From positions 248,001 through 312,000 of the forward strand of contig CBDFML010000010.1 in NCBI GenBank assembly GCA_965249645.1: 64,000 nucleotides of DNA, written 5' to 3'. Numbering within the stretch: position 1 is the first letter of the stretch; every line of letters starts with the position of its first letter. Source of the DNA: CAVOEB01 sp965249645. Lineage in GTDB: Bacteria > Pseudomonadota > Alphaproteobacteria > UBA828 > JAPUJA01. The notes beneath the pieces are model-generated. The model searched no databases. It was given only the letters and a program-made list of their open reading frames with translations, and was not told the DNA's origin. The position numbers were made by a program, and so were the translations under genes. Below are positions 35,107 to 44,316 of this stretch, in pieces.

Positions 35107-35790
35107 ATGCCTGCTGTGCTCAGCGTCGTCATCCCTGCCCTGAATGCCGCGTCCGAACTCGCCGCCACCTTGGACGCGCTGAGTGAAGCAACGTCGCCGC
35201 AGCCTGAGGTCGTGATGGCGGATGGCGGCTCGACGGATGCAACAATTGCGCTTGCTCGGCAACGGAGCGTCCGGGTGGTGAGCACGACGGGCGGCCGGGG
35301 CGCACAGCTCGCCGCCGGAGCGGTCGCGGCCACTGGCGAGTGGTTGCTATTCCTGCACGCAGACACGGTGCTCGACATGGCCTGGCCGGGCGCGGTCGAC
35401 TCGTTTATCGGCACACCGGAAAACCGGAAGCGTGCCGGCTATTTCCGCTTTGCGCTGGACGACGACGCGCCGGCGGCCCGGCGGCTGGAAACCGCGGTTG
35501 CCTGGCGCAACCGGCGTCTCGGCCTGGCTTATGGCGATCAGGGGTTGCTGATTGCCCGGTCGTTCTATGAGGCACTTGGGGGCTATGTGCGAGAGCCCCT
35601 GATGGAGGATGTGAGCCTGGTGCGCCGGATCGGTCGAAACCGGCTCGTTGCCTTGGCACCCCGCGCAGTGACCTCGTCGGCAAAATTCCGCCGCGCGGGT
35701 TACTGGCGGCGCAGCCTGCGCAACTTTGTCTGCCTCGCACTCTATTATGTAGGCGCACGCCCCTCCCTGATCGCCCGGCTCTACGAATGA
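35107..35790 (+). CDS. TIGR04283-type family 2 glycosyltransferase
   Basis: This 227-residue GT2 enzyme begins MPAVLSVVIPALNAASELAATL and contains the nucleotide-sugar-binding motif VMADGGSTDATIA. A second acidic motif (LHADTVLDMAWP, an HAD variant of DxD) and MEDVSLVRRI follow. The C-terminal GYWRRSLRNFVCLALYYVGA is hydrophobic and probably membrane-associated. The TIGR04283 name, linked with arsenosugar synthesis in some bacteria, fits this and the next gene, but no arsenic gene is nearby. It overlaps the next gene by four bases. The acceptor sugar or lipid is not identified. Confidence 0.85.
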   Translation: MPAVLSVVIPALNAASELAATLDALSEATSPQPEVVMADGGSTDATIALARQRSVRVVSTTGGRGAQLAAGAVAATGEWLLFLHADTVLDMAWPGAVDSFIGTPENRKRAGYFRFALDDDAPAARRLETAVAWRNRRLGLAYGDQGLLIARSFYEALGGYVREPLMEDVSLVRRIGRNRLVALAPRAVTSSAKFRRAGYWRRSLRNFVCLALYYVGARPSLIARLYE

Positions 35791-36407
35791 CGTTCGCGAA
35801 TCATCTCGTGGTGTTCGCCCGATCGCCCCAGGTCGGCCGGGTCAAGCAGCGCCTCGGGCGAACCGAGGGCGCGGTTGAAGCGGCCCGGATCTACCGGGTT
35901 CTCGTTCAAGGCCTGCTGTGCCGGGTCGCCCGGGATCCGCGTTGGCGTTGCTGCCTCTATCTCGATCCTGATTCTGCAGTGGTCGATCCGGGTGGCTGGC
36001 CGCGCGGGCTCTTGCGCCGCGCCCAGGGCCCCGGCGATTTGGGAACGCGCATGGCACGCCCGTTTCGAGAGTTGCCGCCGGGACCGTTGGTTCTGGTCGG
36101 GACCGATATCCCGGATCTGCGGCCAGCTCACATCGCGCGGGCGTTTGCCGCGCTGGGTCGCACCGATGCGGTGTTCGGCCCCGCCAGCGACGGCGGCTTC
36201 TGGCTGGTCGGCCTGCGCCGCCGGCCCCGGGCCCTAGAGGTGTTCGATAGCGTGGATTGGTCCGTGCCACAAACTCTGGATCAGACCCTGGCCAACCTGC
36301 CCGAGGGGACGCGGGTAGAAATTATCGATACGCTGAGCGACATCGACGACGCCGACGACCTGGCCCGCTGGAGGGCCCGCGAGCGACGCGAGCGGAGGAC
36401 AGCATGA
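35787..36407 (+). CDS. TIGR04282-type glycosyltransferase (DUF2064)
   Basis: The 206-residue product is a DUF2064 (TIGR04282) protein. It starts MTFANHLVVFARSPQVGRVKQRLG, and the pair HLVVFARSPQVGRVKQRL and LVLVGTDIPDLRPAHIARAF form the predicted nucleotide-sugar site. TIGR04282 and TIGR04283 proteins often occur together, as they do here with a four-base overlap, and are annotated as arsenosugar-synthesis-related. The shared function is unverified. It overlaps the oxidoreductase gene downstream (ATGA), so three genes form one coupled unit. Confidence 0.85.
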   Translation: MTFANHLVVFARSPQVGRVKQRLGRTEGAVEAARIYRVLVQGLLCRVARDPRWRCCLYLDPDSAVVDPGGWPRGLLRRAQGPGDLGTRMARPFRELPPGPLVLVGTDIPDLRPAHIARAFAALGRTDAVFGPASDGGFWLVGLRRRPRALEVFDSVDWSVPQTLDQTLANLPEGTRVEIIDTLSDIDDADDLARWRARERRERRTA

Positions 36408-37288
36408 CCCGACCCACCCTCGGATTCATTGGCCTGGGAGCTATGGGGGCCCCCATCGTCCATCGGCTGCTCGTCGCGGACTACGCGGTCTGCGTGTGGA
36501 ACCGCACGCCTGCGACGCTCGAGCCGGTGCTGGCGGCGGGTGCACGGGCCGCGCCGACGCCGGCGGCGCTCGCAGCGGCCAGCGACGTGGTGCTGCTCTG
36601 CGTGACCGATACGGCCGCGGTCGAGCAAGTGGTGTTCGGCCCGAACGGGGTGGTCGAAGGCGCGGTCGAGGGCAAGCTACTGGTCGATCATTCGACGATC
36701 CATCCCCTCGACTGCCGCCGCTTTGCCGAGCGGCTGCGTGCGGATAGCGGGATGAATTGGGTCGATGCGCCCGTCTCGGGCGGCGTGGCGGGCGCTCGGG
36801 CAGGGCGGCTTGTCGTCATGGCGGGTGGTACAGCGGCGGATGTCGAGCGGCTTGAATCCTTTGCCGGCGCCTACAGCCAGCGGGTGACGCGCATGGGCGA
36901 CTGCGGCGCCGGCCAGGCGACCAAGACCTGCAACCAGATGATTATTGGCGGCACTGTCGCGGTCGTTGCCGAAGCGCTTAATTTTGCGGCCCGCTTCGGG
37001 GTCAACGCCGCGGATCTGCCCGACTGCCTTGCGGGCGGCTGGGCGGATTCCGCTGTGTTACAAGATCATGCCCGGCGCATGGCGGCGGCGGACTTCGCGT
37101 CCGACAACGCGGCCGAAATCATGCTCAAGGACATGAACATCGCCTGCGACATGGGCCGGGAGACCGGTGCGCCGATGCCGGTGACGGCGGTGACGGCCGA
37201 ACTATACCGCCTGTTGATCAGCCTCGGGCATGCTGACAAGGGCCAGATCGGGTTAATCCAGCTCTATACGGGTCGAGAGCTGGGTTAG
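36404..37288 (+). CDS. NAD(P)-dependent beta-hydroxyacid dehydrogenase
   Basis: This 294-residue enzyme belongs to the 3-hydroxyisobutyrate and tartronate semialdehyde reductase family. It begins with the Rossmann motif LGFIGLGAMGAPIVHRLL. The substrate motif DAPVSGGVAGARAG and the catalytic lysine motif GAGQATKTCNQMIIGG follow, so it looks active. The specific substrate (3-hydroxyisobutyrate, glyoxylate or succinic semialdehyde) cannot be told from sequence alone. It begins inside the stop of the DUF2064 gene, and three small hairpins lie just after its end. Confidence 0.9.
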   Translation: MTRPTLGFIGLGAMGAPIVHRLLVADYAVCVWNRTPATLEPVLAAGARAAPTPAALAAASDVVLLCVTDTAAVEQVVFGPNGVVEGAVEGKLLVDHSTIHPLDCRRFAERLRADSGMNWVDAPVSGGVAGARAGRLVVMAGGTAADVERLESFAGAYSQRVTRMGDCGAGQATKTCNQMIIGGTVAVVAEALNFAARFGVNAADLPDCLAGGWADSAVLQDHARRMAAADFASDNAAEIMLKDMNIACDMGRETGAPMPVTAVTAELYRLLISLGHADKGQIGLIQLYTGRELG

Positions 37289-37345
37289 GGCGAGGCTAAA
37301 ACTCGCCGAATCGCGTAAGCGCGACCGAATCGCCGGCGGGCGATT
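37289..37345 (+). terminator. Hairpin cluster between convergent genes
   Basis: Two clear hairpins lie directly downstream of the dehydrogenase: GGCGAG (37289-37294) pairs with CTCGCC (37302-37307), and AATCGCC (37328-37334) pairs with GGCGATT (37339-37345). Between them CGCG TAAG CGCG forms a third. No run of T follows, so classification as a terminator is uncertain. Confidence 0.35.
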
Positions 37346-37359
37346 GCAGAATCGTTCGT

Positions 37360-37908
37360 CTAGAGGCTGCCCCGGGTCTGATGTTCCTTGAGCCGGGGCA
37401 TTAGTTCGACGAGGTTGCAAGGCTTCTGGCGGTAATCGAGCTGATATTGAAGAATGCCGTCCCAGCCGTCCTTGCAGGCGCCGGGCGAACCGGGCAGCGC
37501 GAATAGGTAGGTGCCGCCCGCGAGCCCGCCCGTGGCCCTGGACTGCAGGGTCGAGGTACCGATTTTTTCGTAGCTCAGCATGCGGAATAATTCGCCGAAG
37601 CCGAGGATTTCCTTTTCATAGACCGAATGAAAGGCTTCCGGCGTGACATCGCGCCCGGTGACGCCCGTGCCGCCGGTGGCAATCACCACATCGACCGCGG
37701 GATCGGCGATCCAGGTCTGCAATTGGGCGACGATGGCTTCGACCTCGTCCTTGACGATGGCCCGGTTCGCAAGCTGGTGACCTGCCGCCTGCAGGCGATC
37801 GACGAGGATCTGGCCAGATCTATCGTCGGCCTCGGTGCGGGAATCCGAGACGGTCAAGACGGCGATGTTGACGGGGTGGAATGGGCGGCTCTCGTCAATT
37901 CCCGGCAT
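37360..37908 (-). CDS. moaB: Molybdenum cofactor biosynthesis protein MoaB
   Basis: MoaB acts late in molybdopterin synthesis, probably in adenylylation of molybdopterin. At ATG 37908 the protein has 182 residues, with the family motifs IAVLTVSDSRTEADDRSG and VVIATGGTGVTGRDVTPEA and the substrate-binding SRATGGLAGGTYLFALPGSPGA segment. An ATG at 37920 would add four residues. The start overlaps the end of the lytic transglycosylase gene, so translation may be coupled. No other molybdenum cofactor gene is in the window, although the TusA-like protein at 8295 belongs to a related sulfur-transfer pathway. Confidence 0.92.
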   Translation of the reverse strand: MPGIDESRPFHPVNIAVLTVSDSRTEADDRSGQILVDRLQAAGHQLANRAIVKDEVEAIVAQLQTWIADPAVDVVIATGGTGVTGRDVTPEAFHSVYEKEILGFGELFRMLSYEKIGTSTLQSRATGGLAGGTYLFALPGSPGACKDGWDGILQYQLDYRQKPCNLVELMPRLKEHQTRGSL

Positions 37909-39712
37909 GGGCGACCTCATTGGCTGTCTGGTTCGGGGTATAGATCGGCCAGTCGCCCGCCGCAACGGCGTCAAGTGTCGGGGTCGGTTCGCCGAGGCGG
38001 TTCTGATAGATCCAGTAATTGGCCAGAACCGTTTCGATGAAATGCCGAGTCTCGGGCGAGGGCACGCTCTCCATGAAGAGCAGGGGATCGCCGAAATAGC
38101 GGTTTTTTTGCTTCCACTTCACCAGCCGGGCGGGGCCGCTGTTATAGGCGGCGGCCATGAAAAACAGGTTGTTCGCCACCAGCTGTTGCTCGAGCAGATG
38201 GTGGATATAGGCTTGGCCGAGGGCAATGTTGATGGCGGGGTCGTAGAGCTTGGAATTCTCAAAATCGACCATGCCGATTATCCGCGCCATCGAACGCGCC
38301 GTCCGGGGCATCAACTGCATGACACCACGCGCTCCTCGTTTGCTTTTAGCCCCGCTGATGAATTTGGACTCCTGGCGAATCAGCGCGAGAAGCAGCGCAG
38401 GATCGACCGACAGGCCGGTGACGGGCTCCCAGTCGGGCACCGGGTAAAAGGCGTCGATGTGGCGTTCGCCTGATACCTTCATCAAACGCCCCGCCAGAGC
38501 CATTTCGACCGACGGGATCCTTAGTGTGGCCGCAATGGCGAGCAGGCCGTGGAGCACGATGGCCGGGGCAATGTTGCTTAGCTTGCGCAACTCTCGCTCG
38601 GCGCGCAGCGGTTGGCCGGCTTCGACGAGGGCGACGGCCCGGCGCGTGCCCGGCACGTTGAGCAGGGCGGCAAGCTCCGGCGGGTCGAGTGGCGGCGGCG
38701 ACCAGGTGAATTCCAGGGGCAGGCCGAGAGCGCGCCGGGCGATCAAGCCGTAGAAGGTTTCGGCCTGAAGGCTCGCGAGGGTGAGCAGGTGGCTGACCCG
38801 TTCGGGTTGGCGGGTAATCAGGTTCGCCCGTGCCGCCCAGTAGGCCCCGGCCGCGAGAAGATAGACGTTGGCATGCTCGGCCGACGCCAGGGCCTCGAAG
38901 TGTCGTCGGGCGGCGTCGATATCGCCCAGCCGCCAGGCGGCGAGCCCGGCGGTCCAGTGAGCGTCGGGCATGAACGGGCCTGAGCGTATCGCGCTGGCGG
39001 ACGCCATGGCGTAGGCGAGGTCGTCCTTGTCGTAGGCGAAGTAGCTCCAGGCGATGGACGCCTGAAGTCGGTCGTAACGGGCGTCGCTGACCAGGGAGCG
39101 GAATTCGGCACTGGTGAGGATTTCGGTCGCACCGGTGGGCCAGCCCCGCCGATAGCGGCTCTTGATCTCGCGTTCGAGCTCGCGCCGGCGCACCTTGTCG
39201 TCGCCGGACAGCGTCATGTCGGGGATCGAGATTGTGGGCGTATTGCTGTAGCCGTTGCCGTTTTCGACCAGCGCTTTGCCACCGTCGTCCAGGTCCTCGA
39301 AACTGTAACTGACGGGGGTCTTGGGCGTCGCCGTGCCCGCGGGTTGGCGACGTAGCGCCAGGCGGTAGACGCGCCCGGCCTCGGGGTGATCGGCGTAGTG
39401 CTTGAGGTAGCCCGCGAGTTCATTGAAGTTCGAGCGATAGGCCGTGGGGTGCATCAGCTTCTGATCGAGTAAGTGGCCCATCAGGATCGGATCCTCGATG
39501 CCCGCCATCAGCTGCTCGGCCTCAGCCCAGTCGCCCGCTTCCTGCACCGCGAAGATGCGGGCATAGAGTGCCGCATCGGCGTCCGAGAGGATCGCGGGCA
39601 GGATTCCCTCGGCGCGGGCGTTGGCACCGACCAGCAGTGCGACAGTAAGGGCACAAGCCACGAGGGTGGCACGCAGGGGGTGAATCCGGCGATGAGCATC
39701 TCCCATGGGCAA
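37895..39712 (-). CDS. Periplasmic lytic transglycosylase (Slt-type)
   Basis: This 605-residue protein cleaves peptidoglycan glycan strands to anhydromuropeptides. A signal peptide (RATLVACALTVALLVGANARAEG) is near residues 13-36; the second ATG, two codons in, gives nearly the same start. The middle is an alpha-superhelix like Slt70, with many Ala-rich helices. The catalytic SLT domain is near residues 430-570, with ALIRQESKFISGAKSKRG (catalytic Glu in QES), GVMQLMPRTA and MAAAYNSGP. Its end overlaps moaB. Confidence 0.93.
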   Translation of the reverse strand: MPMGDAHRRIHPLRATLVACALTVALLVGANARAEGILPAILSDADAALYARIFAVQEAGDWAEAEQLMAGIEDPILMGHLLDQKLMHPTAYRSNFNELAGYLKHYADHPEAGRVYRLALRRQPAGTATPKTPVSYSFEDLDDGGKALVENGNGYSNTPTISIPDMTLSGDDKVRRRELEREIKSRYRRGWPTGATEILTSAEFRSLVSDARYDRLQASIAWSYFAYDKDDLAYAMASASAIRSGPFMPDAHWTAGLAAWRLGDIDAARRHFEALASAEHANVYLLAAGAYWAARANLITRQPERVSHLLTLASLQAETFYGLIARRALGLPLEFTWSPPPLDPPELAALLNVPGTRRAVALVEAGQPLRAERELRKLSNIAPAIVLHGLLAIAATLRIPSVEMALAGRLMKVSGERHIDAFYPVPDWEPVTGLSVDPALLLALIRQESKFISGAKSKRGARGVMQLMPRTARSMARIIGMVDFENSKLYDPAINIALGQAYIHHLLEQQLVANNLFFMAAAYNSGPARLVKWKQKNRYFGDPLLFMESVPSPETRHFIETVLANYWIYQNRLGEPTPTLDAVAAGDWPIYTPNQTANEVAHAGN

Positions 39713-39760
39713 CTCTCTAGATTAATCCGCGCCGGGGGGCAACCGGTGTGACCCGCGCGA

Positions 39761-40570
39761 TCAGATTTTTCCTTCGAGCTTGCAGCGGATGGCCTGGAGG
39801 TCGCGCCAGGCTTCGCGCTTGAGCGCAGGTTGGCGCAGGAGGTAGGCGGGATGGAAGATGGCGGTGGTCGGGATTGGGGTACCGCTCGCGATCGCCGCAT
39901 AGTCATACCACTTGCCACGCAGCCGTGTGATGCCCTCGGTGCGGCCGAGCAGGGACTTGGCTGAGATGCCGCCGACGAGGACAAGCAGGCGGGGCGTCAC
40001 CAACTCGATCTGTCGCTCGACGAAGGGCAGGCACGTGGCGACCTCTTCGGGCGTCGGCGTCCGATTGCCCGGTGGCCGCCAAGGCAGGACGTTTGTGATG
40101 TAGACGCTCGTGCGATCCAACTCGATGGCGGCAAGCATGCGGTCGAGAAGCTGACCCGCCTTGCCCACGAAGGGCAGCCCGCGCCGGTCCTCCTCGGCGC
40201 CCGGCGCTTCGCCGATGAGCATGACGTGGGCGTTCGGATTGCCGTCGGCGATCACCGAATGGCTGGCAGTCTTTTTCAGCGCGCAGCCCTCAAAACCCTC
40301 AATCGCCGCACGCAACTCGTCAAGATCGGCGCAGGCTTGGGCGAGGCTACGAGAATCGCCGGCCGTTGACGGCGTTTCGCCGCGCGAGGGAGGCAAAGTC
40401 AGTGGCAAGGGCGCCTCGACCGGCTGATCCAGCGCGATTGCCGGAGCGGCGGGCTCGGGTGAAGTCGTCGGCGACTCGTAGCGATCACGCGGTGTCTCGC
40501 CGATGGTTTCGTCGACACCGGCGTCGAGATACCAGGCAAGCAGGGTGGCAGGAGTTGGTTCGGCGGTCAC
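39761..40570 (-). CDS. Family 4 uracil-DNA glycosylase
   Basis: This 269-residue protein removes uracil from DNA. The core begins near residue 90 after an acidic and Pro-rich linker. The motif GEAPGAEEDRRGLPFVGKAGQLL carries the catalytic Glu and matches family 4 UDG, and FHPAYLLR near the C-terminus is the second motif. Four cysteines (residues around 83, 97, 183 and 199) may bind the 4Fe-4S cluster known in this family; I see only some of them clearly. The N-terminal region is longer than usual. The gene is divergent from the ETF-ubiquinone oxidoreductase gene. Confidence 0.92.
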   Translation of the reverse strand: MTAEPTPATLLAWYLDAGVDETIGETPRDRYESPTTSPEPAAPAIALDQPVEAPLPLTLPPSRGETPSTAGDSRSLAQACADLDELRAAIEGFEGCALKKTASHSVIADGNPNAHVMLIGEAPGAEEDRRGLPFVGKAGQLLDRMLAAIELDRTSVYITNVLPWRPPGNRTPTPEEVATCLPFVERQIELVTPRLLVLVGGISAKSLLGRTEGITRLRGKWYDYAAIASGTPIPTTAIFHPAYLLRQPALKREAWRDLQAIRCKLEGKI

Positions 40571-40690
40571 GGCTCTTCAAATTATCACGGCCGGACCGCG
40601 CGATACAGGGGCGCAAACGCGCCCGCCGGACCAATTGACCCGCGCGCGCGCGCGGGGCATAACCGCGGGATCGTCTGAAGGGAGCCGGAT

Positions 40691-42328
40691 ATGGCCGAAC
40701 GGGAATCGATGGAATTCGACGTTGTGATTGTCGGCGCCGGGCCGTCGGGCTTAAGCGCTGCTATCCGCCTCGCGCAATTGGCGCAGGAGAACGAACGCGA
40801 GCTCAGCGTTTGCGTGCTGGAGAAGGGCTCGGAAGTGGGCGCGCATATTCTATCGGGTGCCGTGCTTGAGCCGCGCGGGCTCGACGAGTTGATCCCCGAC
40901 TGGAAGGAAAAGGGCGCGCCTCTAAACACGCCAGCGGCGGAAGACCGCTTTTTTTATCTGACGGCCAAGGGCTCAATTCGCCTGCCGACGCCGCCGCAAA
41001 TGAACAACCACGGCAACTACATCATTAGCCTGGGCAACCTGTGCCGCTGGTTGGCGCAGCAGGCCGAGGCGTTGGGCGTCGAGATTTATCCGGGGTTCGC
41101 TGCCGCCGAAGTGCTCTACGACCAGACGGGCGCGGTGGTCGGCGTGGCGACCGGCGACATGGGCATCGGGCGAGATGAGCAGCCCAAGGACAGTCACGAG
41201 CCGGGCCTTGAGTTACGTGCCCGCCAGACCCTGTTCGCCGAGGGCTGCCGCGGGTCGCTGACCAAGACCCTGTTCGAGCGCTTCGATCTGCGCGACGGGG
41301 TCGATCCCCAGACCTTTGGACTGGGCATCAAGGAGCTGTGGGAGGTTGCGACCGAAAATCACCATCCGGGCCGGATCGTCCACACCATCGGCTGGCCATT
41401 GGATTCGGCGACCTATGGCGGTTCGTTCCTCTACCATCTCGAGGACAACCAGGTGGCGGTCGGCTTCGTGGTCGGGCTCGATTACCAAAACCCCCATCTC
41501 AGCCCGTTCGAGGAATTCCAGCGTTTCAAGACCCACCCCGACGTCCGGGACACCTTCGAGGGTGCACGGCGAATCGCCTATGGCGCTCGCTCGCTCAACG
41601 AGGGCGGGTTGCAGGCAATTCCCAAGCTGACATTTCCGGGCGGCGCGCTGATCGGGTGCGGCGCAGGCTTTCTCAATGTGCCCAAAATCAAGGGCACTCA
41701 CACTGCGATGAAATCCGGCATGCTGGCTGCCGAATCCGTCTTCGAAGCGCTGGGTGGCGAGGACGCACCTCGTGAGCTGGCCGGCTATGGCGAGAGTGTT
41801 CGCAAAAGCTGGCTCTGGTCGGAGCTTCGGGCTGTGCGCAATATCCGCCCCGCCTTTCGCTTCGGGCTGTGGGTCGGGCTCGTCTATTCTGCGCTCGAGA
41901 CCTACCTGTTCCGAGGTTGTACACCCTGGACCTTGCGCCACCACCCCGACCACGCCCAGCTACGTAAGGCGCGGGACTGCCGGCCGATCAACTATCCCAA
42001 GCCTGACGGCAAAGTGAGCTTCGATCGGCTTTCATCAGTATTCCTCGCGAACACCGCTCACGAGGAGGACCAGCCAGTGCATCTGCGGTTGCGCGATCCG
42101 GGCGTGGCCATCGATGTCAACCTTGTGGAGTACGATGCGCCGGAGCAGCGCTTCTGCCCCGCCGGGGTTTACGAAATCGTGCGCGACGACGATGGCGCGA
42201 ACCCGCAACTTCAGATCAACGCGGCAAATTGCGTTCATTGCAAAGCCTGCGACATCAAGGATCCCACCCAGAACATCGACTGGACGACGCCCGAAGGTGG
42301 CAGCGGGCCGAACTATCCCAATATGTAG
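40691..42328 (+). CDS. Electron transfer flavoprotein-ubiquinone oxidoreductase
   Basis: ETF-QO passes electrons from acyl-CoA dehydrogenases, via ETF, to ubiquinone in the inner membrane. The 545-residue protein begins with the FAD motif DVVIVGAGPSGLSAAIRLAQ (residues 12-31). It has a ubiquinone-binding middle domain and ends with a ferredoxin-like 4Fe-4S cluster: CPAGVYEI, then CVHCKACDIKDPTQNIDW. The ATG at 40691 has an AAGGGAGCC site upstream. The acyl-CoA dehydrogenase encoded at 55703 could feed it, but ETF subunits are not in this window. Confidence 0.96.
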   Translation: MAERESMEFDVVIVGAGPSGLSAAIRLAQLAQENERELSVCVLEKGSEVGAHILSGAVLEPRGLDELIPDWKEKGAPLNTPAAEDRFFYLTAKGSIRLPTPPQMNNHGNYIISLGNLCRWLAQQAEALGVEIYPGFAAAEVLYDQTGAVVGVATGDMGIGRDEQPKDSHEPGLELRARQTLFAEGCRGSLTKTLFERFDLRDGVDPQTFGLGIKELWEVATENHHPGRIVHTIGWPLDSATYGGSFLYHLEDNQVAVGFVVGLDYQNPHLSPFEEFQRFKTHPDVRDTFEGARRIAYGARSLNEGGLQAIPKLTFPGGALIGCGAGFLNVPKIKGTHTAMKSGMLAAESVFEALGGEDAPRELAGYGESVRKSWLWSELRAVRNIRPAFRFGLWVGLVYSALETYLFRGCTPWTLRHHPDHAQLRKARDCRPINYPKPDGKVSFDRLSSVFLANTAHEEDQPVHLRLRDPGVAIDVNLVEYDAPEQRFCPAGVYEIVRDDDGANPQLQINAANCVHCKACDIKDPTQNIDWTTPEGGSGPNYPNM

Positions 42329-42456
42329 CGGGTCGGGCTGCTAGCGAGCGGAGCGCACTCGATTTTGATCGGGTTCGAGTCGCACCGGCTCGGGAGTTTG
42401 GGTAGACTGATCTGCGAGACCCTGCCAGCGACGAACTTGCGAAAGATGGGCTGCCC

Positions 42457-44316
42457 GTGTTCTTTCCCGACCGCTTGCGACGATTGAGGCACGACGATGC
42501 CCGCCGATGGGCCCGGTCGTGGGCCGTACTCGCCGCGGCGGTAGCCTTTCTCGGCGTCTCGGGCTGTGTGCGCACGAGCGGACCGCTTCCGGTGTTGCCG
42601 ACGTTCGAGAGCACGACAGTCCAGATGCCGGTTCAGTTTGCCGGCGAGCCCAGCTCGGACGAGCTGGCTGGCGATGCGGCACGGCCAATGTCGGCCGAAG
42701 GTTCACTGGGCGCGACCATAGGGAACTATCTCGCCGGACGATTCGCTTACGGCGAGCATGATTACTGGAGTGCCGCCGACTATTTTGAGAGAGCGCTCGC
42801 CGACGACCCCAGCAATCCAGCGCTGCTGAGGGCCGCACTTCGCATGCAGCTCGCGGCGGGACGCTTCGACCGTGCGCTGGGCATCGCACGCGACACCGGG
42901 GCTCTCGACCCTCTCGATACCATCGCCCAGCTGACGCTGGTGGCCGACGATGCGGTCCACGAGCATTTCACTGTCGCGACGGAGCGGCTCGGTCCCTTGT
43001 CGCGCGACGGCGTCTATCGGCTGATCCTTCCGGTGGTCGAGGCCTGGCTCAATTACGGTGAGAGCGGCGTTGACGCCGCATTAACGCGGCTGGCTTCGCT
43101 CAAGACCACGCCGTCGTCCCGGGTGTTCTACGAATTCAACGCGGCACTCCTCAGCGATCTGGCTGACCGGCCGGTGGACGCGCAGGCCCATTTCGAAGCG
43201 GCATTGGCCGAAATCGGCACGGACAGCCTGCGTCTCGTCATCGCGGCCGGCTCCTTTTTTGAGCGCAACGGCCAAATCGAGCAGGCCCGTGCCCTGTACG
43301 AGAACTATGTCGCGTCGCGACCTGCCAGCACTTGGCTTGACGATACCTTCGAGCGTCTCGACTCCGGTCGGACCCCAGACCGCCTTATAGAGACCGTTGC
43401 CGACGGTATCGCCGAAACTCTCTACGGCACCGCCGGCGTGCTGCCGCAACAGCAACAGGACGAAACCGGCGTGATCTTCGTTCGGCTCGCCCTGCAGCTG
43501 CGACCCGATTTTCCCGGTGCGCAAATTCTGCTCGGCGAATTTTTCGAGGCGCTTGATCGTCCGAACGAGGCGGTCGAGGCCTATCGCACGGTCCCACCAT
43601 CCGCTTCGGGTGCCTGGCCCGTACGCATCCGGATTGCCGTCAATCGCGACCGGCTGGGCGATACCGATGACGCGATCAGGATCTTGACGGTTATGGCGAA
43701 CGAACGACCCGAACAGACCGACGCCTGGATTGCGCTGGGCGACATCTTGCGGGCCAGCGAAAGATTCGCCGAGGCGGTCGACGCCTATGACGCAGCGATC
43801 GAACGCGAAACCGATATTCGGCCAGAGCACTGGACTCTGTTTTACACCCGAGGCGTCTCGCTCGAGCGGTCCCGCCGCTGGGCGGACGCGGAACGGGATT
43901 TTCTCAAGGCGCTCGAACTCGAACCCGATCAGCCGTTCGTGCTCAACTATTTGGGTTATTCCTGGATCGAGCGCGGCGAGCGACTCGACGAAGCGCAGGC
44001 CATGATCGAGCGGGCCGTCGCACTGCGTCCCAGTGACGGCTATATCGTGGACAGCCTCGGCTGGGCCTACTACCGCCAGGGAGAATTCGACAAGGCCGTG
44101 ATCGAGTTGGAGCGCGCCATCGAACTGCAGCCCGACGATCCCACGATCAACGATCATCTGGGCGACGCCTACTGGCAAGTCGGGCGCCGCAACGAGGCCC
44201 GGTTCCAATGGGAACGGGCGATGCTATTCGACGAGACCGGCGAGCTCGTCGAGGCGCTGAAGAACAAGCTCGAACACGGCCTCGACGCATTTGTCGCATC
44301 GGACGCGGCGCCTTGA
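42457..44316 (+). CDS. TPR-repeat lipoprotein
   Basis: This 619-residue protein has an N-terminal signal with a lipobox (about residues 24-37, FLGVSGC), so it is predicted to be lipidated at C37 and exported. It is almost entirely alpha-helical tetratricopeptide repeats; I recognise roughly a dozen, with ELEPDQPFVLNYLGYSWIER and LGWAYYRQGEFDKAVIELER being clear examples. It resembles the TPR lipoproteins that follow electron-transfer genes in alphaproteobacteria. Its biochemical role is unknown; TPRs usually mediate protein-protein contacts. Its stop overlaps the TTG start of ispE. Confidence 0.85.
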   Translation: MFFPDRLRRLRHDDARRWARSWAVLAAAVAFLGVSGCVRTSGPLPVLPTFESTTVQMPVQFAGEPSSDELAGDAARPMSAEGSLGATIGNYLAGRFAYGEHDYWSAADYFERALADDPSNPALLRAALRMQLAAGRFDRALGIARDTGALDPLDTIAQLTLVADDAVHEHFTVATERLGPLSRDGVYRLILPVVEAWLNYGESGVDAALTRLASLKTTPSSRVFYEFNAALLSDLADRPVDAQAHFEAALAEIGTDSLRLVIAAGSFFERNGQIEQARALYENYVASRPASTWLDDTFERLDSGRTPDRLIETVADGIAETLYGTAGVLPQQQQDETGVIFVRLALQLRPDFPGAQILLGEFFEALDRPNEAVEAYRTVPPSASGAWPVRIRIAVNRDRLGDTDDAIRILTVMANERPEQTDAWIALGDILRASERFAEAVDAYDAAIERETDIRPEHWTLFYTRGVSLERSRRWADAERDFLKALELEPDQPFVLNYLGYSWIERGERLDEAQAMIERAVALRPSDGYIVDSLGWAYYRQGEFDKAVIELERAIELQPDDPTINDHLGDAYWQVGRRNEARFQWERAMLFDETGELVEALKNKLEHGLDAFVASDAAP

